A stretch of DNA of 64,000 nucleotides from a virus. The stretch lies in IMG/VR virus record IMGVR_UViG_3300034073_002333, positions 1 to 64,000 of that record; one strand, 5' to 3'. Shown here piece after piece: positions 1 through 7,928 of this stretch. The notes under the pieces were generated by a model, which saw nothing but the letters and a program-made list of their open reading frames with translations, did not search any database and was not told the origin of the DNA. The position numbers were made by a program, and so were the translations under genes. Within the stretch, counting starts at the first letter, position 1. The number at the start of each line of letters is the position of its first letter.

Positions 1-1
1 G

Positions 2-1528
2 ATGTTATTCATGGATACCAAATCGATTCTTGTCAAAGCAGCTACTCTTCTTATCTGTGAGAACAAATTAACAGGTGGTGAATTCAAATCCACAGACCTT
101 ATTCTTCGCTGTTTAGAAAAATTAAAACTACCTGAGCAAGTGAGTGAAACGGATGTCGGTCGTTTCGCCATTATGAATATCCGTCAAACCATTTATGAAC
201 TAGCCACCAATAAAAGCCGAGAAGGGTTTGAGGTTGAGTTAGTGATGCAACAACTTCGTGTAGACGTTGGTCAGGATTTGACGTTGTACGAAGCATTAGA
301 ACCTATCCAGAAGTATTTAGAATTAGAACCTGCTCACTTACAGCGGATAGCAAAGAAGCTTCGTGAAGAGCTGCACGCGTACTTAGATTTGATGGGATTT
401 AAAGACGCTATCAATAAAGCCTATCGCAAATTGTTCTACCAAGGTGCTGAACAGAATTGGCAAGCACTTCGTGAAGAAGTTTTAGTGGAAATTGAAAGTT
501 ATTCAAACAAGATGTCTCCACAGGCTAAAAGTTTTATTCTAAACCAAGCCAGCATGTCTGACCCCTCTTCACTTGCAGATATCATCGCTAAAGCAAAAGA
601 AGAGAATACAGGTAAGGGTGGTTTTAAATCAGGGTGGCAGAAAGTCAACAAGATGTTGGGTGATGCTGGCAACTTCCGTCGCGGGATGACTGTACTTGTG
701 GGTGCGTTAACGCACAACTACAAATCAGGTTTTGTTCATGACTTATTCCGTCATGCATGTATCTACAATACACCAGAAGTAGAAGACCCAGAAAAGAAAC
801 CTGCTATCTTTTATTTCTCATCAGAAAACCGTGCAGAAGAAGATTTAGTTCGGATGTACATTGCTCTGAAAGAGAATGAAACAGGTGTTGCGGTTAATCT
901 ACGTGACATTGACCCACAAGAAGCTGCGGATTACATTAGTAGTCGTTTACAGGCTACTGGTTTTCATGTGGAGATGTTCTTACTGGATTCGAATAACTTC
1001 ACAGCGATGGATTTGTTTAACTTCATCATTGAGAAAGAATCTGAAGGGTATGATGTACAAGCCATCTACTTTGACTACTTAGCACTTATTAATAAGAAAG
1101 GAATGCAAGGTGGTGTAGCTGGTGAAGAAGTTCGTATGTTATTCCAAACTGTACGTCTCTTTATGTTGGCTCGTGATATTCTGTTTGTAACACCACACCA
1201 GTTATCACAAGAAGCGATGACAGTAAAACGTAGTGGGGTTGCTAACTTTGTAGCGGAGATTGCGTCTAAGAACTACTGGGATGCTTCACGACGGATTGCT
1301 AACGAAGCTGACTTAGAGATTTTCTTAGATATTGTAAGGCACAACAATAAAGCGTATCTTGCAGTGCATCGTGGTAAACACCGTACACCAAAAGACACCG
1401 CTGTTGAACATCGTCATTTCTTCTTACCATTTGCTGAAGTCGGGTATATTCCTGATGACATCAATGGTGAAGACCGTGGTATCTATCGATTAGAAAACGC
1501 CTCTGCTGGAGCGATTAGTTGGGATTAA
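2..1528 (+). CDS. DnaB-like replicative DNA helicase, 508 aa; 5' end lies at the window edge
   Basis: Likely unwinds DNA ahead of the phage replisome. The C-terminal half is a RecA-type ATPase of the DnaB family. A Walker A-like loop lies at residues 235-242 (A-LTHN-Y-K-S), where DnaB has A-x4-G-K-T, so the glycine before the lysine is replaced by tyrosine. Walker B lies at 355-362 (IYFDYLAL, like the IDYLQL of DnaB). It is followed by a PHQLSQE segment matching the DnaB SQL region and a C-terminal HRGKHR that may hold the arginine finger. The N-terminal 200 residues are helical, like the DnaB N-terminal and linker regions. The true start could be the first ATG, the fourth codon (MDTKS) or upstream of the window. 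The family is clear from the motif order; strand polarity and loader are unknown. Confidence 0.85.
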   Translation: MLFMDTKSILVKAATLLICENKLTGGEFKSTDLILRCLEKLKLPEQVSETDVGRFAIMNIRQTIYELATNKSREGFEVELVMQQLRVDVGQDLTLYEALEPIQKYLELEPAHLQRIAKKLREELHAYLDLMGFKDAINKAYRKLFYQGAEQNWQALREEVLVEIESYSNKMSPQAKSFILNQASMSDPSSLADIIAKAKEENTGKGGFKSGWQKVNKMLGDAGNFRRGMTVLVGALTHNYKSGFVHDLFRHACIYNTPEVEDPEKKPAIFYFSSENRAEEDLVRMYIALKENETGVAVNLRDIDPQEAADYISSRLQATGFHVEMFLLDSNNFTAMDLFNFIIEKESEGYDVQAIYFDYLALINKKGMQGGVAGEEVRMLFQTVRLFMLARDILFVTPHQLSQEAMTVKRSGVANFVAEIASKNYWDASRRIANEADLEIFLDIVRHNNKAYLAVHRGKHRTPKDTAVEHRHFFLPFAEVGYIPDDINGEDRGIYRLENASAGAISWD

Positions 1529-1532
1529 TAAA

Positions 1533-1549
1533 ATGCTCATAATGAGCAT
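1533..1549. repeat. 17-bp palindrome after the helicase gene
   Basis: ATGCTCAT-A-ATGAGCAT is a perfect inverted repeat that begins five bases after the helicase stop codon and directly precedes the longer palindrome at 1551-1584. Confidence 0.7.
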
Positions 1550-1550
1550 A

Positions 1551-1584
1551 CATGACTGTAGTGGCATTTGCCACTACAGTCATG
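1551..1584. terminator. Perfect 34-bp palindrome between convergent genes, likely bidirectional terminator
   Basis: A 16-bp stem (CATGACTGTAGTGGCA) with a TT centre and its exact complement lies between the plus-strand helicase and the end of the minus-strand 47-aa gene. The position fits a terminator for both. There is no long T run, so a protein-binding or processing role is also possible. Confidence 0.65.
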
Positions 1585-1585
1585 G

Positions 1586-1729
1586 TTATATGCGTCGTTG
1601 TCTTAACAATTGGATTTCCATCTGAACCATACGTATACTTTCAACGACAGAGTCAGTACGTGGCTTAATCGCTTGAAGCTTAGCCAGTGTGGATTGTAAT
1701 TCGCGTCGTTTCTTTTCACTTTGTTTCAC
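1586..1729 (-). CDS. Small basic helical protein, 47 aa
   Basis: A short gene with a GTG start whose first four bases (GTGA) hold the stop codon of the upstream 69-aa gene, a typical translational coupling in this genome. The product is rich in K, R, Q and E (begins V-K-Q-S-E-K-K-R-R, ends R-Q-R-R-I) and should form one long amphipathic helix or coiled coil. It is the last gene of a three-gene minus-strand set that stops two bases before the 34-bp palindrome. There is no recognised family. Support is the overlap geometry and the clean fit to the space left before the palindrome. Confidence 0.55.
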   Translation of the reverse strand: MKQSEKKRRELQSTLAKLQAIKPRTDSVVESIRMVQMEIQLLRQRRI

Positions 1730-1935
1730 TTGGTGTTTCCCATCACTGAATTAACGTAAGGTGATGAATTAAACGCACTCTGTGTGAGTTTGCGTAACTT
1801 ACCTACATCGACAACAGGTAACGCCGTTTTAAACTGTGCATCACTGATTGCTTTGGGGAACTGAGTCTCCGCAGACGTTGTGGTCGGTGGTGCAGTTGTT
1901 TTTGCTGGAGTCGTTGAATTAGGGAGAGTGCTCAT
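1726..1935 (-). CDS. Unknown small protein, 69 aa
   Basis: The first 25 residues are low-complexity T, P, A and S; the rest is a short hydrophilic domain (begins about PKAISDAQF, ends MGNTK). The start is supported by an AAGGATG ribosome site seven bases before ATG, inside the end of the upstream membrane-protein gene (17-base overlap). Its stop overlaps the GTG of the 47-aa gene. No family is recognised. The context is a small accessory operon between helicase and thymidylate kinase. Confidence 0.55.
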   Translation of the reverse strand: MSTLPNSTTPAKTTAPPTTTSAETQFPKAISDAQFKTALPVVDVGKLRKLTQSAFNSSPYVNSVMGNTK

Positions 1936-2260
1936 GTTTCATCCTTCGAGTATTCGTTACTCGCTTAATGATTGTTGAATACAATAAAAATGGATACACA
2001 AGTAACGACAACATGACGTATAAACGTTCACGTGGGTAACTTGTGCCATAAAGGACAAATATCAATCGATAGGTGTGAATAATCATTCGAACAGAGAAAT
2101 AAACAATGGCACACATTGCAGTTACAACGTGAGCTATCTCTGCACTAATAATGTTCACATAGGTGATTGTTAATCCAAGTGTAAACACAAGGAACAACCA
2201 CGTGCATATCCCATCAAATGTGCGTATTACGAACAAAGTGTTATCCCGCCAAAAAAGCAT
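1919..2260 (-). CDS. Small integral membrane protein, 113 aa
   Basis: Three hydrophobic stretches (about residues 18-38, 43-72 and 80-98) with a basic C-terminus (IIKRVTNTRRMKH) suggest a multi-pass inner-membrane protein. The chosen start is the ATG at 2260 (MLFWRDN), because a strong AAGGAGA ribosome site lies five bases before it; an ATG six codons upstream has none. The function is unknown. It could act on the host envelope, for example in lysis or exclusion, but no holin family is recognised. Confidence 0.65.
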   Translation of the reverse strand: MLFWRDNTLFVIRTFDGICTWLFLVFTLGLTITYVNIISAEIAHVVTAMCAIVYFSVRMIIHTYRLIFVLYGTSYPRERLYVMLSLLVYPFLLYSTIIKRVTNTRRMKHEHSP

Positions 2261-2302
2261 AAGAATCTCCTTATGCAAAAAATAAACAAAAAATAAAAGT
2301 GA

Positions 2303-2343
2303 ATGACGTTTCCGTCATATGAGGAGGGAGCACGAAGCTCCCT
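2303..2343 (-). terminator. Tandem hairpins ending the minus-strand operon
   Basis: On the minus strand the stop codon of the 457-aa gene lies in the first hairpin (AGGGAGC/GCTCCCT, loop of 5). A second hairpin (ATGACG/CGTCAT, loop of 4) and a TTTTATTTTTTG tail follow. The T-rich tail favours intrinsic termination of minus-strand transcripts. Confidence 0.75.
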
Positions 2344-3715
2344 ATTCACATTCTACATTTGTTAAGTTATCAGAAGGAGGGTAACACACTGTACTTGTTT
2401 CATAGAAACTTGTTACAGAGGATTCTAAAGGCTTTAACAAAAGCTCAGCAGACTCATGTAAAAGATTCCATTCGACTGAGTAATCTACAGTGACACCACG
2501 TGCGACTACCGTAGATTCACCAAACACTAACCCTAAGTATTGTGTGATTCGATGAAGTAACACATTTGCTCGATAGACGTGATGAAATAATGAGATATCA
2601 TCAAATCCATTAGGTAACTGAACTTCCAAATAAAGAACGTCACCTTTTAGAGTAAATGTGTAGTCAAAGCAATTGAATGGTTTCTTACCTAGTGTCGTTT
2701 TATAAACACCATGGACTAGCACAGCGCTTTGTAAGCGAGTTACGTCTAGATACCAATCCCCATCAATAACACCCAGTGATTTGTCATAACGAACAAGAAT
2801 ATCACTGCTGTTATCTGCAATAGATTCATCTACGCATTTTAAATGAGATGCAAAGAACTTATCATCCCGTTCACCAATACAAATAACGTTTAGCATCGCT
2901 TCATAGGGAAACGTAGTTAACATCAATGTGTTTTGCAGTGTAAGTTGACGATACCCAGTGCGATTTAATAATCGATACAGTTCAATCTCTTTATCGGTTA
3001 AGAAATCCAGACGGTTTGGACCTACAATGGAATGTCCACTATAAATAGCAGTAGGAAACAACGACCCTACCCATGAAAGAGATGGGTTTTCACCAGATAG
3101 GAATTTCTCTACGAGTTTCAGGTTTGAAACTGTATTGGGTGAATCCATGTACTCACGATAGACATCATAGTCAAACCATTCACACACCATTCCTCGTACT
3201 GACCCTTTAACTAAGATATCAGCTAACGCGTATTCAGCATTATTGTACGCATGGAAATTTGCATCAAGTAATCGCACCCACAACGCTTCTTTCCAATCGT
3301 GAGGGTGTCGTGTTGTGTACACTTGGGAACGATACGCCAAATACATATCGTGAAGTGTCTCTTTTGAATACTGAAGCACATGATGTGTTTCGTGATATGG
3401 AATCTGTGGATAGATATCCATTGAAGTTAGTTCAGGTTTTTGAAACTGTACTAAAGGACGTCTCTCAAAGCTTGAACCAAATTCATACTGCCTTGCACAT
3501 TCGAACTCGTTTACAGTGCATCCAAATTTCTGTAAACTTAATCCGTTGCTGTACGATGGTTTTGTACACAACCAATCAATCTCACTGTGAAGTTGCGCGA
3601 TAGATTCATACAACCTGTTTACTTTAGGTTGATTGTAAGTAATCGTAACAAGGGCTTCTGTGTGAAGCCCTTTATGCGGTTGATTACGTAGAAATGCTTC
3701 AATACTTGAAAACAT
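2342..3715 (-). CDS. Unknown protein, 457 aa
   Basis: Begins MFSSIEAFLRN after a GAGG ribosome site. No catalytic motif or known family is recognised. The protein is mixed alpha/beta with many aromatic residues and no membrane segment. It is the last gene of the set behind thymidylate kinase (10-bp gap) and is followed by tandem terminator hairpins. A structural or nucleic-acid role cannot be told apart from sequence alone. Confidence 0.7.
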   Translation of the reverse strand: MFSSIEAFLRNQPHKGLHTEALVTITYNQPKVNRLYESIAQLHSEIDWLCTKPSYSNGLSLQKFGCTVNEFECARQYEFGSSFERRPLVQFQKPELTSMDIYPQIPYHETHHVLQYSKETLHDMYLAYRSQVYTTRHPHDWKEALWVRLLDANFHAYNNAEYALADILVKGSVRGMVCEWFDYDVYREYMDSPNTVSNLKLVEKFLSGENPSLSWVGSLFPTAIYSGHSIVGPNRLDFLTDKEIELYRLLNRTGYRQLTLQNTLMLTTFPYEAMLNVICIGERDDKFFASHLKCVDESIADNSSDILVRYDKSLGVIDGDWYLDVTRLQSAVLVHGVYKTTLGKKPFNCFDYTFTLKGDVLYLEVQLPNGFDDISLFHHVYRANVLLHRITQYLGLVFGESTVVARGVTVDYSVEWNLLHESAELLLKPLESSVTSFYETSTVCYPPSDNLTNVECE

Positions 3716-3725
3716 TCGTAAGACC

Positions 3726-4502
3726 TCATTTGTTGAGTAACTTGACCTGATTAAGTAATTGAATCACCCACTGAGTATTTTCATTCCACTGCTCAGTGTA
3801 TTGTACTTCCATCAGTCCGCGTGTACCGCTGTGGACATGAATCGCATTACCTAAAAACAAGTGATGTGGAGAACCTAAGAATACGTCGTCAAATGTGTGG
3901 GAATCTGGTTCTTTAAACGAAGCACGATACATTTCACGCATTGTTTTTGTAAACACATCTCCCAAGGCTTTCATCCGAACATCAGTGCGAGTGCTTTGCG
4001 CTTTACGTTCATCTAAAATCGCATCGTCTTCATCTAAGACGATAGTCACTAACGCATCACTGTGAAGTTGCGTACAGTGGTTTAAATCAGTAATGATTTT
4101 AGCCAAGTGTTGCAAAATGCTGCATTCTTCAAACGTAGGGTTAAGTTTAACCCGAGCTATTTGTTGCGACAATTGATAAATGCGATTTGATAGTGACCAA
4201 CGGTCAACTAATGCGATATGAAATTCACTTTCACTTACGAACTCATGAATGGTTGGTCCTGCAATGATTCGAGATGCACCCATGCACGCTGCCATTTCGA
4301 TAGCGTTCGCTGGTGTGTCTGACTTTTCTAACATCAGAGTTCTCAATTTTTCAGCAAACGGTGTACCACCGGGTTGTCTGAATACGCGAACAATAAAACC
4401 TAAACTTGTTAAATGTTCACTTACCACAGATATCAGTGTTGTTTTACCAACAAAATCAGGGCCTTCAAATGCAATGATTTTACCGTGTGATGTTTTTGAC
4501 AT
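3726..4502 (-). CDS. tmk: Thymidylate kinase
   Basis: Phosphorylates dTMP to dTDP using ATP. The P-loop near the N-terminus reads FEGPDFVGKTT, the tmk form of Walker A. It is followed by RQPGGTPFAEKLR (family REPGG...EkiR, dTMP binding), VDRWSLSNRIYQ (the DR motif and helix) and a LID-like segment with E-R-K and R residues near 175-185. Length (258 aa) is slightly above the usual 205-215. The start is set by GGAG eight to nine bases before ATG. With the dCTP deaminase at 27267-27938 it points to phage-directed thymidylate supply; no thymidylate synthase is in this window. Confidence 0.92.
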   Translation of the reverse strand: MSKTSHGKIIAFEGPDFVGKTTLISVVSEHLTSLGFIVRVFRQPGGTPFAEKLRTLMLEKSDTPANAIEMAACMGASRIIAGPTIHEFVSESEFHIALVDRWSLSNRIYQLSQQIARVKLNPTFEECSILQHLAKIITDLNHCTQLHSDALVTIVLDEDDAILDERKAQSTRTDVRMKALGDVFTKTMREMYRASFKEPDSHTFDDVFLGSPHHLFLGNAIHVHSGTRGLMEVQYTEQWNENTQWVIQLLNQVKLLNK

Positions 4503-4514
4503 AAGAAACTCCGG

Positions 4515-5897
4515 TTAACCCTTGTTTGGTTTAAGGGTGTATTTTTCAACAAATAAGGTCACACTTGCCATTTGAATAAATCGATTGGCTTGAGACCCTT
4601 GATTGATATTAATCTTTTTACATTCAACAGAGACACACGTTCCATACAGAGTAACGAGTTCTTGTCCTACCATGAAAATGTAACGTACGGGCATCGCAGG
4701 TGTGATTAAATCAGCATCTGCGTTTTCCCATGTGAAGCGAATGAAGCTACCCATTCGACGAGCGACTTTAGATTCTTCGTTTAAGATATTACTGGTGGTT
4801 TTAGCACCACTCATAAACGTTGTGTTAATTCCAGTCTCTCTCTGTCCTATAGCGACTTCATGTATGTTTTTACTCTTATCGACAACAACCTTGTCGTCTT
4901 TAATTTCCCAGAACCCATTAAATGCAGCATCCCCTTTTAATAAGCGAACGCTATTACCAAAGTTGACTTGTTGCAAATCCGTATCATCAATGTGGTCTAC
5001 TTGCCCTGTAGCCAGAATAAGTAAGTTTCCACCTTGGTCTAAATACGTGCGCTCAACCATGGGAAGTTCTGTACGAGGTACGTTTAAAACAGTCATACGC
5101 TTCTTAGCGATTTCATATCGCTTTAAATTGTATTCAGGATACACATACCAGCGCTTCCCTTGGATATAGTGACCAAGACCAGATGAATATACACCAATGG
5201 ATTGTTGCAGATGACCTGGAAAATCCATCAAAGGTAATCCCTGTTCTACAAACACATAGTCGCGTACATCAACATGGTTTGTTTTCTCTACAGTCACACC
5301 TTCCAATCTATCTTCATCTGGCAACTCAATCTGTCCTGCTGAAAGAGTTAAGACACCTAACAAGATGTCTTGAAGTTTCATGTCACGAAATGAAGGTCCA
5401 GGTGCAGACATCAATCGTAACTGCTCTACAGATAAATTCAGTAGTTCAAAATAAACTACTTTATACCCGCCTCTATCCATCGTCTCTTCGTCATCTGAGA
5501 AGGTTACATTACTTTCTAAGATAGAAGATTTACCATCCAATAAAAACGCTCTGTAACGCTCTGTAGTCGTTTCTGAGGCGTTATTGGTAGTACCACCCTC
5601 CCCAACTGATTTCTTGGTTAATACTGCGATTAAGCGCTCTTTGTTAGGGTATACTTTATGCTGCATGGTTCCTTCACCAAATTGTGCAGTTACTTGGATT
5701 TTATCCGTGTAGCGAGCACGCGGTGATGATGGAAGTGGGCAGTATCTGCGAGATATCTCTACAGAAAGTAATTTAAACGGTTTAATAAGTTCGCCATCAA
5801 TTAAGAGTTCAAACGTATTCTCAAAATGAACAGGTTTTTCACCCTGTTTTGATATTTGTAAAAACTCTGAATAAATAGGAGTATCAACGATACGCAT
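4515..5897 (-). CDS. Unknown protein, probable virion component, 460 aa
   Basis: Predominantly beta-rich, with no enzyme motif and no membrane segment. It is the most downstream gene of a closely spaced minus-strand run of large proteins (4515-14837) that looks like a structural-gene block in a phiKZ-type genome. Alternating hydrophobic strands in the C-terminal half would fit a tail or baseplate protein. The ATG has an AAAGG site in the usual place. Function is inferred from context only. Confidence 0.55.
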   Translation of the reverse strand: MRIVDTPIYSEFLQISKQGEKPVHFENTFELLIDGELIKPFKLLSVEISRRYCPLPSSPRARYTDKIQVTAQFGEGTMQHKVYPNKERLIAVLTKKSVGEGGTTNNASETTTERYRAFLLDGKSSILESNVTFSDDEETMDRGGYKVVYFELLNLSVEQLRLMSAPGPSFRDMKLQDILLGVLTLSAGQIELPDEDRLEGVTVEKTNHVDVRDYVFVEQGLPLMDFPGHLQQSIGVYSSGLGHYIQGKRWYVYPEYNLKRYEIAKKRMTVLNVPRTELPMVERTYLDQGGNLLILATGQVDHIDDTDLQQVNFGNSVRLLKGDAAFNGFWEIKDDKVVVDKSKNIHEVAIGQRETGINTTFMSGAKTTSNILNEESKVARRMGSFIRFTWENADADLITPAMPVRYIFMVGQELVTLYGTCVSVECKKININQGSQANRFIQMASVTLFVEKYTLKPNKG

Positions 5898-5924
5898 AAA
5901 GTATACCTTTCTAATAAAGTAGCA

Positions 5925-6515
5925 CTATTTGTTTTCTAATGCTTCCAGAATAGACCCTGTGATAGGTTGGTGTTGTGGAACTACACGATTCCCTTCTGCA
6001 TCACGAATAGACTTCTGTAATGCATCCATATACCGTTTATGTTTATTGGCTCGACGTGCCATAAACTTACCAAGCACAGGTGCAGCGTTCCCACGGTATT
6101 GATATTTTGGATCGATGCGACGAACGCCTTCAAAAAGAAAGGCTGCAAACAAATCTAAATTTTCAATGTATTCCGTAGGAACCGATGGTTTATGAAAAGG
6201 GCTTTCAAACTGGGTGCGTAAATCAGCTAAGTAATCTACCACATCTTCATACGCTTGAACTACATCGTTAGGACGATGAAAATCCATTGGACGACAACCT
6301 TCCGAGTAGAGCTTTGTCATCTCAGCTATAGTCAGTTGACGAGGGCGCATGTGTTTAGACAGTTCAGCATCACGTTTTGAGTTCCCTGTTTTTCGACGAC
6401 CTACCAATTGTGTAATAGGGTCATCTACAAAGGCTTCTGGTATCTTTACGATGTAATAGATGAAACAGAGGCGCTGTGCAAGTGACATATCTTTGCGGTG
6501 CGTTGGAACGTTCAT
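5925..6515 (-). CDS. Unknown protein, 196 aa
   Basis: The start is the ATG at 6515 (MNVPTHRK), which overlaps the stop of the upstream gene as ATGA and has GGAG about eight bases before it. A longer reading would run 26 codons into the neighbour without a ribosome site. The product is helical and basic, with RRKTGNSKRD and RRANKHKR clusters and a short hydrophilic C-terminus. Translational coupling to the 462-aa gene suggests the two act together, probably in virion assembly. No family is recognised. Confidence 0.6.
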   Translation of the reverse strand: MNVPTHRKDMSLAQRLCFIYYIVKIPEAFVDDPITQLVGRRKTGNSKRDAELSKHMRPRQLTIAEMTKLYSEGCRPMDFHRPNDVVQAYEDVVDYLADLRTQFESPFHKPSVPTEYIENLDLFAAFLFEGVRRIDPKYQYRGNAAPVLGKFMARRANKHKRYMDALQKSIRDAEGNRVVPQHQPITGSILEALENK

Positions 6516-7900
6516 GAGTACACTCTCCGTTGAAGATACACAACCAACATCACTAGAAGTGGATGATAGTAGAATCGTTCTAATGGGTCCCATGTACCTG
6601 CTGCACGTAACAGCGGTAAGACGTCTTCGTAGTGAATGTCTTTTCCACGTATCATCATGGTCACAAAGTATTCCAACTGAGACATCTCAGTTAAACGTCC
6701 TTCGTAAAATGCAGACGATAAAACGTAGTAATCGTCCACCACTACAGGTTTAATTGGAACGAGTGTTTGAAGTGCTGTATCTACAAATACAGGAGTATCA
6801 CCGTCTGCTGATGTTTCTGGCGTTTCACCTAACAATGCAGATGTAATTGGGTTATTGGTTTTATCTGTAAATGCAACCAACCCTTGAAACTTCCGTGATG
6901 ATAATTCATCGTCAACATCGTACGGGTCGTCTTTTGGTACGACAATACGCTGGATTGAACTGTAGAACAGCGAACGCATTGTAGGATGTGTGCGGAGTAA
7001 TTGTGTTGTACCTAACCCTGCACGTTTAAAAATTTGATTCCCTAAATCATCGCCATCAATAATCACGTTCCACAGTGAACGCGATGAGAACACACCATGA
7101 CTATCCATAGACGGATTGTACATGTGTCGTAGTTCACTATTATCCCATACGCCAAATACACGCAACACAGCCATGGTGATGAACCGGTCATGTGTTAATT
7201 GAGATTGCTCTGGAACAAGAATAAACTGCGTATCGCGTGAAATAAACTGACGACACCACTGTGCTTTTAAACGTGTCATGATAAGTTGGGATTCACTAAT
7301 AAAATCATTAATGACTTCGCTTATCACTGGATTGCGATTCATCGTCAAAAGTTCTTGACGAAATACACTACGCCGTTTAACACGTGAAAGAAGTTCTTTC
7401 TTTACCAATGGTTCTTGTAAGTGAATGATACGAATAGGAGCCGTGTAACCAGTTTGGAGTGTGACACTAAGTGGTCGCACTAAACCCACACTGGCAAGAT
7501 ACTCACGACCATCACCAAAATCACCTGCAACCACATCACCCGTATTTGGTATCACAGTACCCGGTGTAAATGTAATCGTTCCTTCAATTTCAAAGCTGTT
7601 TTGGTCAGGTACGTTTTGTGGGTCAAATCCATCGTTAAATAAAACCCGCAATCCTTTTATTTCATGATAGTGCTGTGCAGCGCTACTTGATTCAGGACTA
7701 AACACACGAGGTGCTTGGTCAGGACCTAATATCTGTGAATAATAATCCACCGTAGTAGGTGAGCCTTCTGCGTATTGCAAAATGCTACTTAATGGTGTAT
7801 CTGCAGTTTGGATAATACTTGACTGATACGTCGGTACATCTTGAACAGCAGGAACGGGTGCTGGTTGCACAGGTTGTTCGTCATCTGTTGCAAAAGCCAT
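6512..7900 (-). CDS. Unknown protein, probable virion component, 462 aa
   Basis: The first 30 residues are P, Q and V-rich and probably disordered; the rest is mixed alpha/beta with no catalytic motif. It lies in the putative structural block, 28 bp downstream of the 506-aa gene, and overlaps the next gene by four bases. A GAGGTAATTT ribosome site precedes ATG. A baseplate or head-tail role is possible but rests on location only. Confidence 0.55.
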   Translation of the reverse strand: MAFATDDEQPVQPAPVPAVQDVPTYQSSIIQTADTPLSSILQYAEGSPTTVDYYSQILGPDQAPRVFSPESSSAAQHYHEIKGLRVLFNDGFDPQNVPDQNSFEIEGTITFTPGTVIPNTGDVVAGDFGDGREYLASVGLVRPLSVTLQTGYTAPIRIIHLQEPLVKKELLSRVKRRSVFRQELLTMNRNPVISEVINDFISESQLIMTRLKAQWCRQFISRDTQFILVPEQSQLTHDRFITMAVLRVFGVWDNSELRHMYNPSMDSHGVFSSRSLWNVIIDGDDLGNQIFKRAGLGTTQLLRTHPTMRSLFYSSIQRIVVPKDDPYDVDDELSSRKFQGLVAFTDKTNNPITSALLGETPETSADGDTPVFVDTALQTLVPIKPVVVDDYYVLSSAFYEGRLTEMSQLEYFVTMMIRGKDIHYEDVLPLLRAAGTWDPLERFYYHPLLVMLVVYLQRRVYS

Positions 7901-7928
7901 AAATTACCTCGTTAAAAATAAGAAAATC

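Noticed and set aside
499-717. Antisense open frame within the helicase gene
   Set aside because: No ribosome site and full overlap with a clearly coding frame; the same holds for the many antisense frames over other genes (for example 4702-5169, 11503-11916, 48346-48795, 56237-56539).
3649-3690. Hairpin GGGCTTC/GAAGCCC as terminator
   Set aside because: It lies inside the coding sequence of the 457-aa gene, near its N-terminal codons, with no T tract.
2342-3715. HETHH in the 457-aa protein as a zinc protease motif
   Set aside because: It matches HExxH by letters, but the surroundings are hydrophilic, there is no matching third ligand region, and no protease family pattern is visible.
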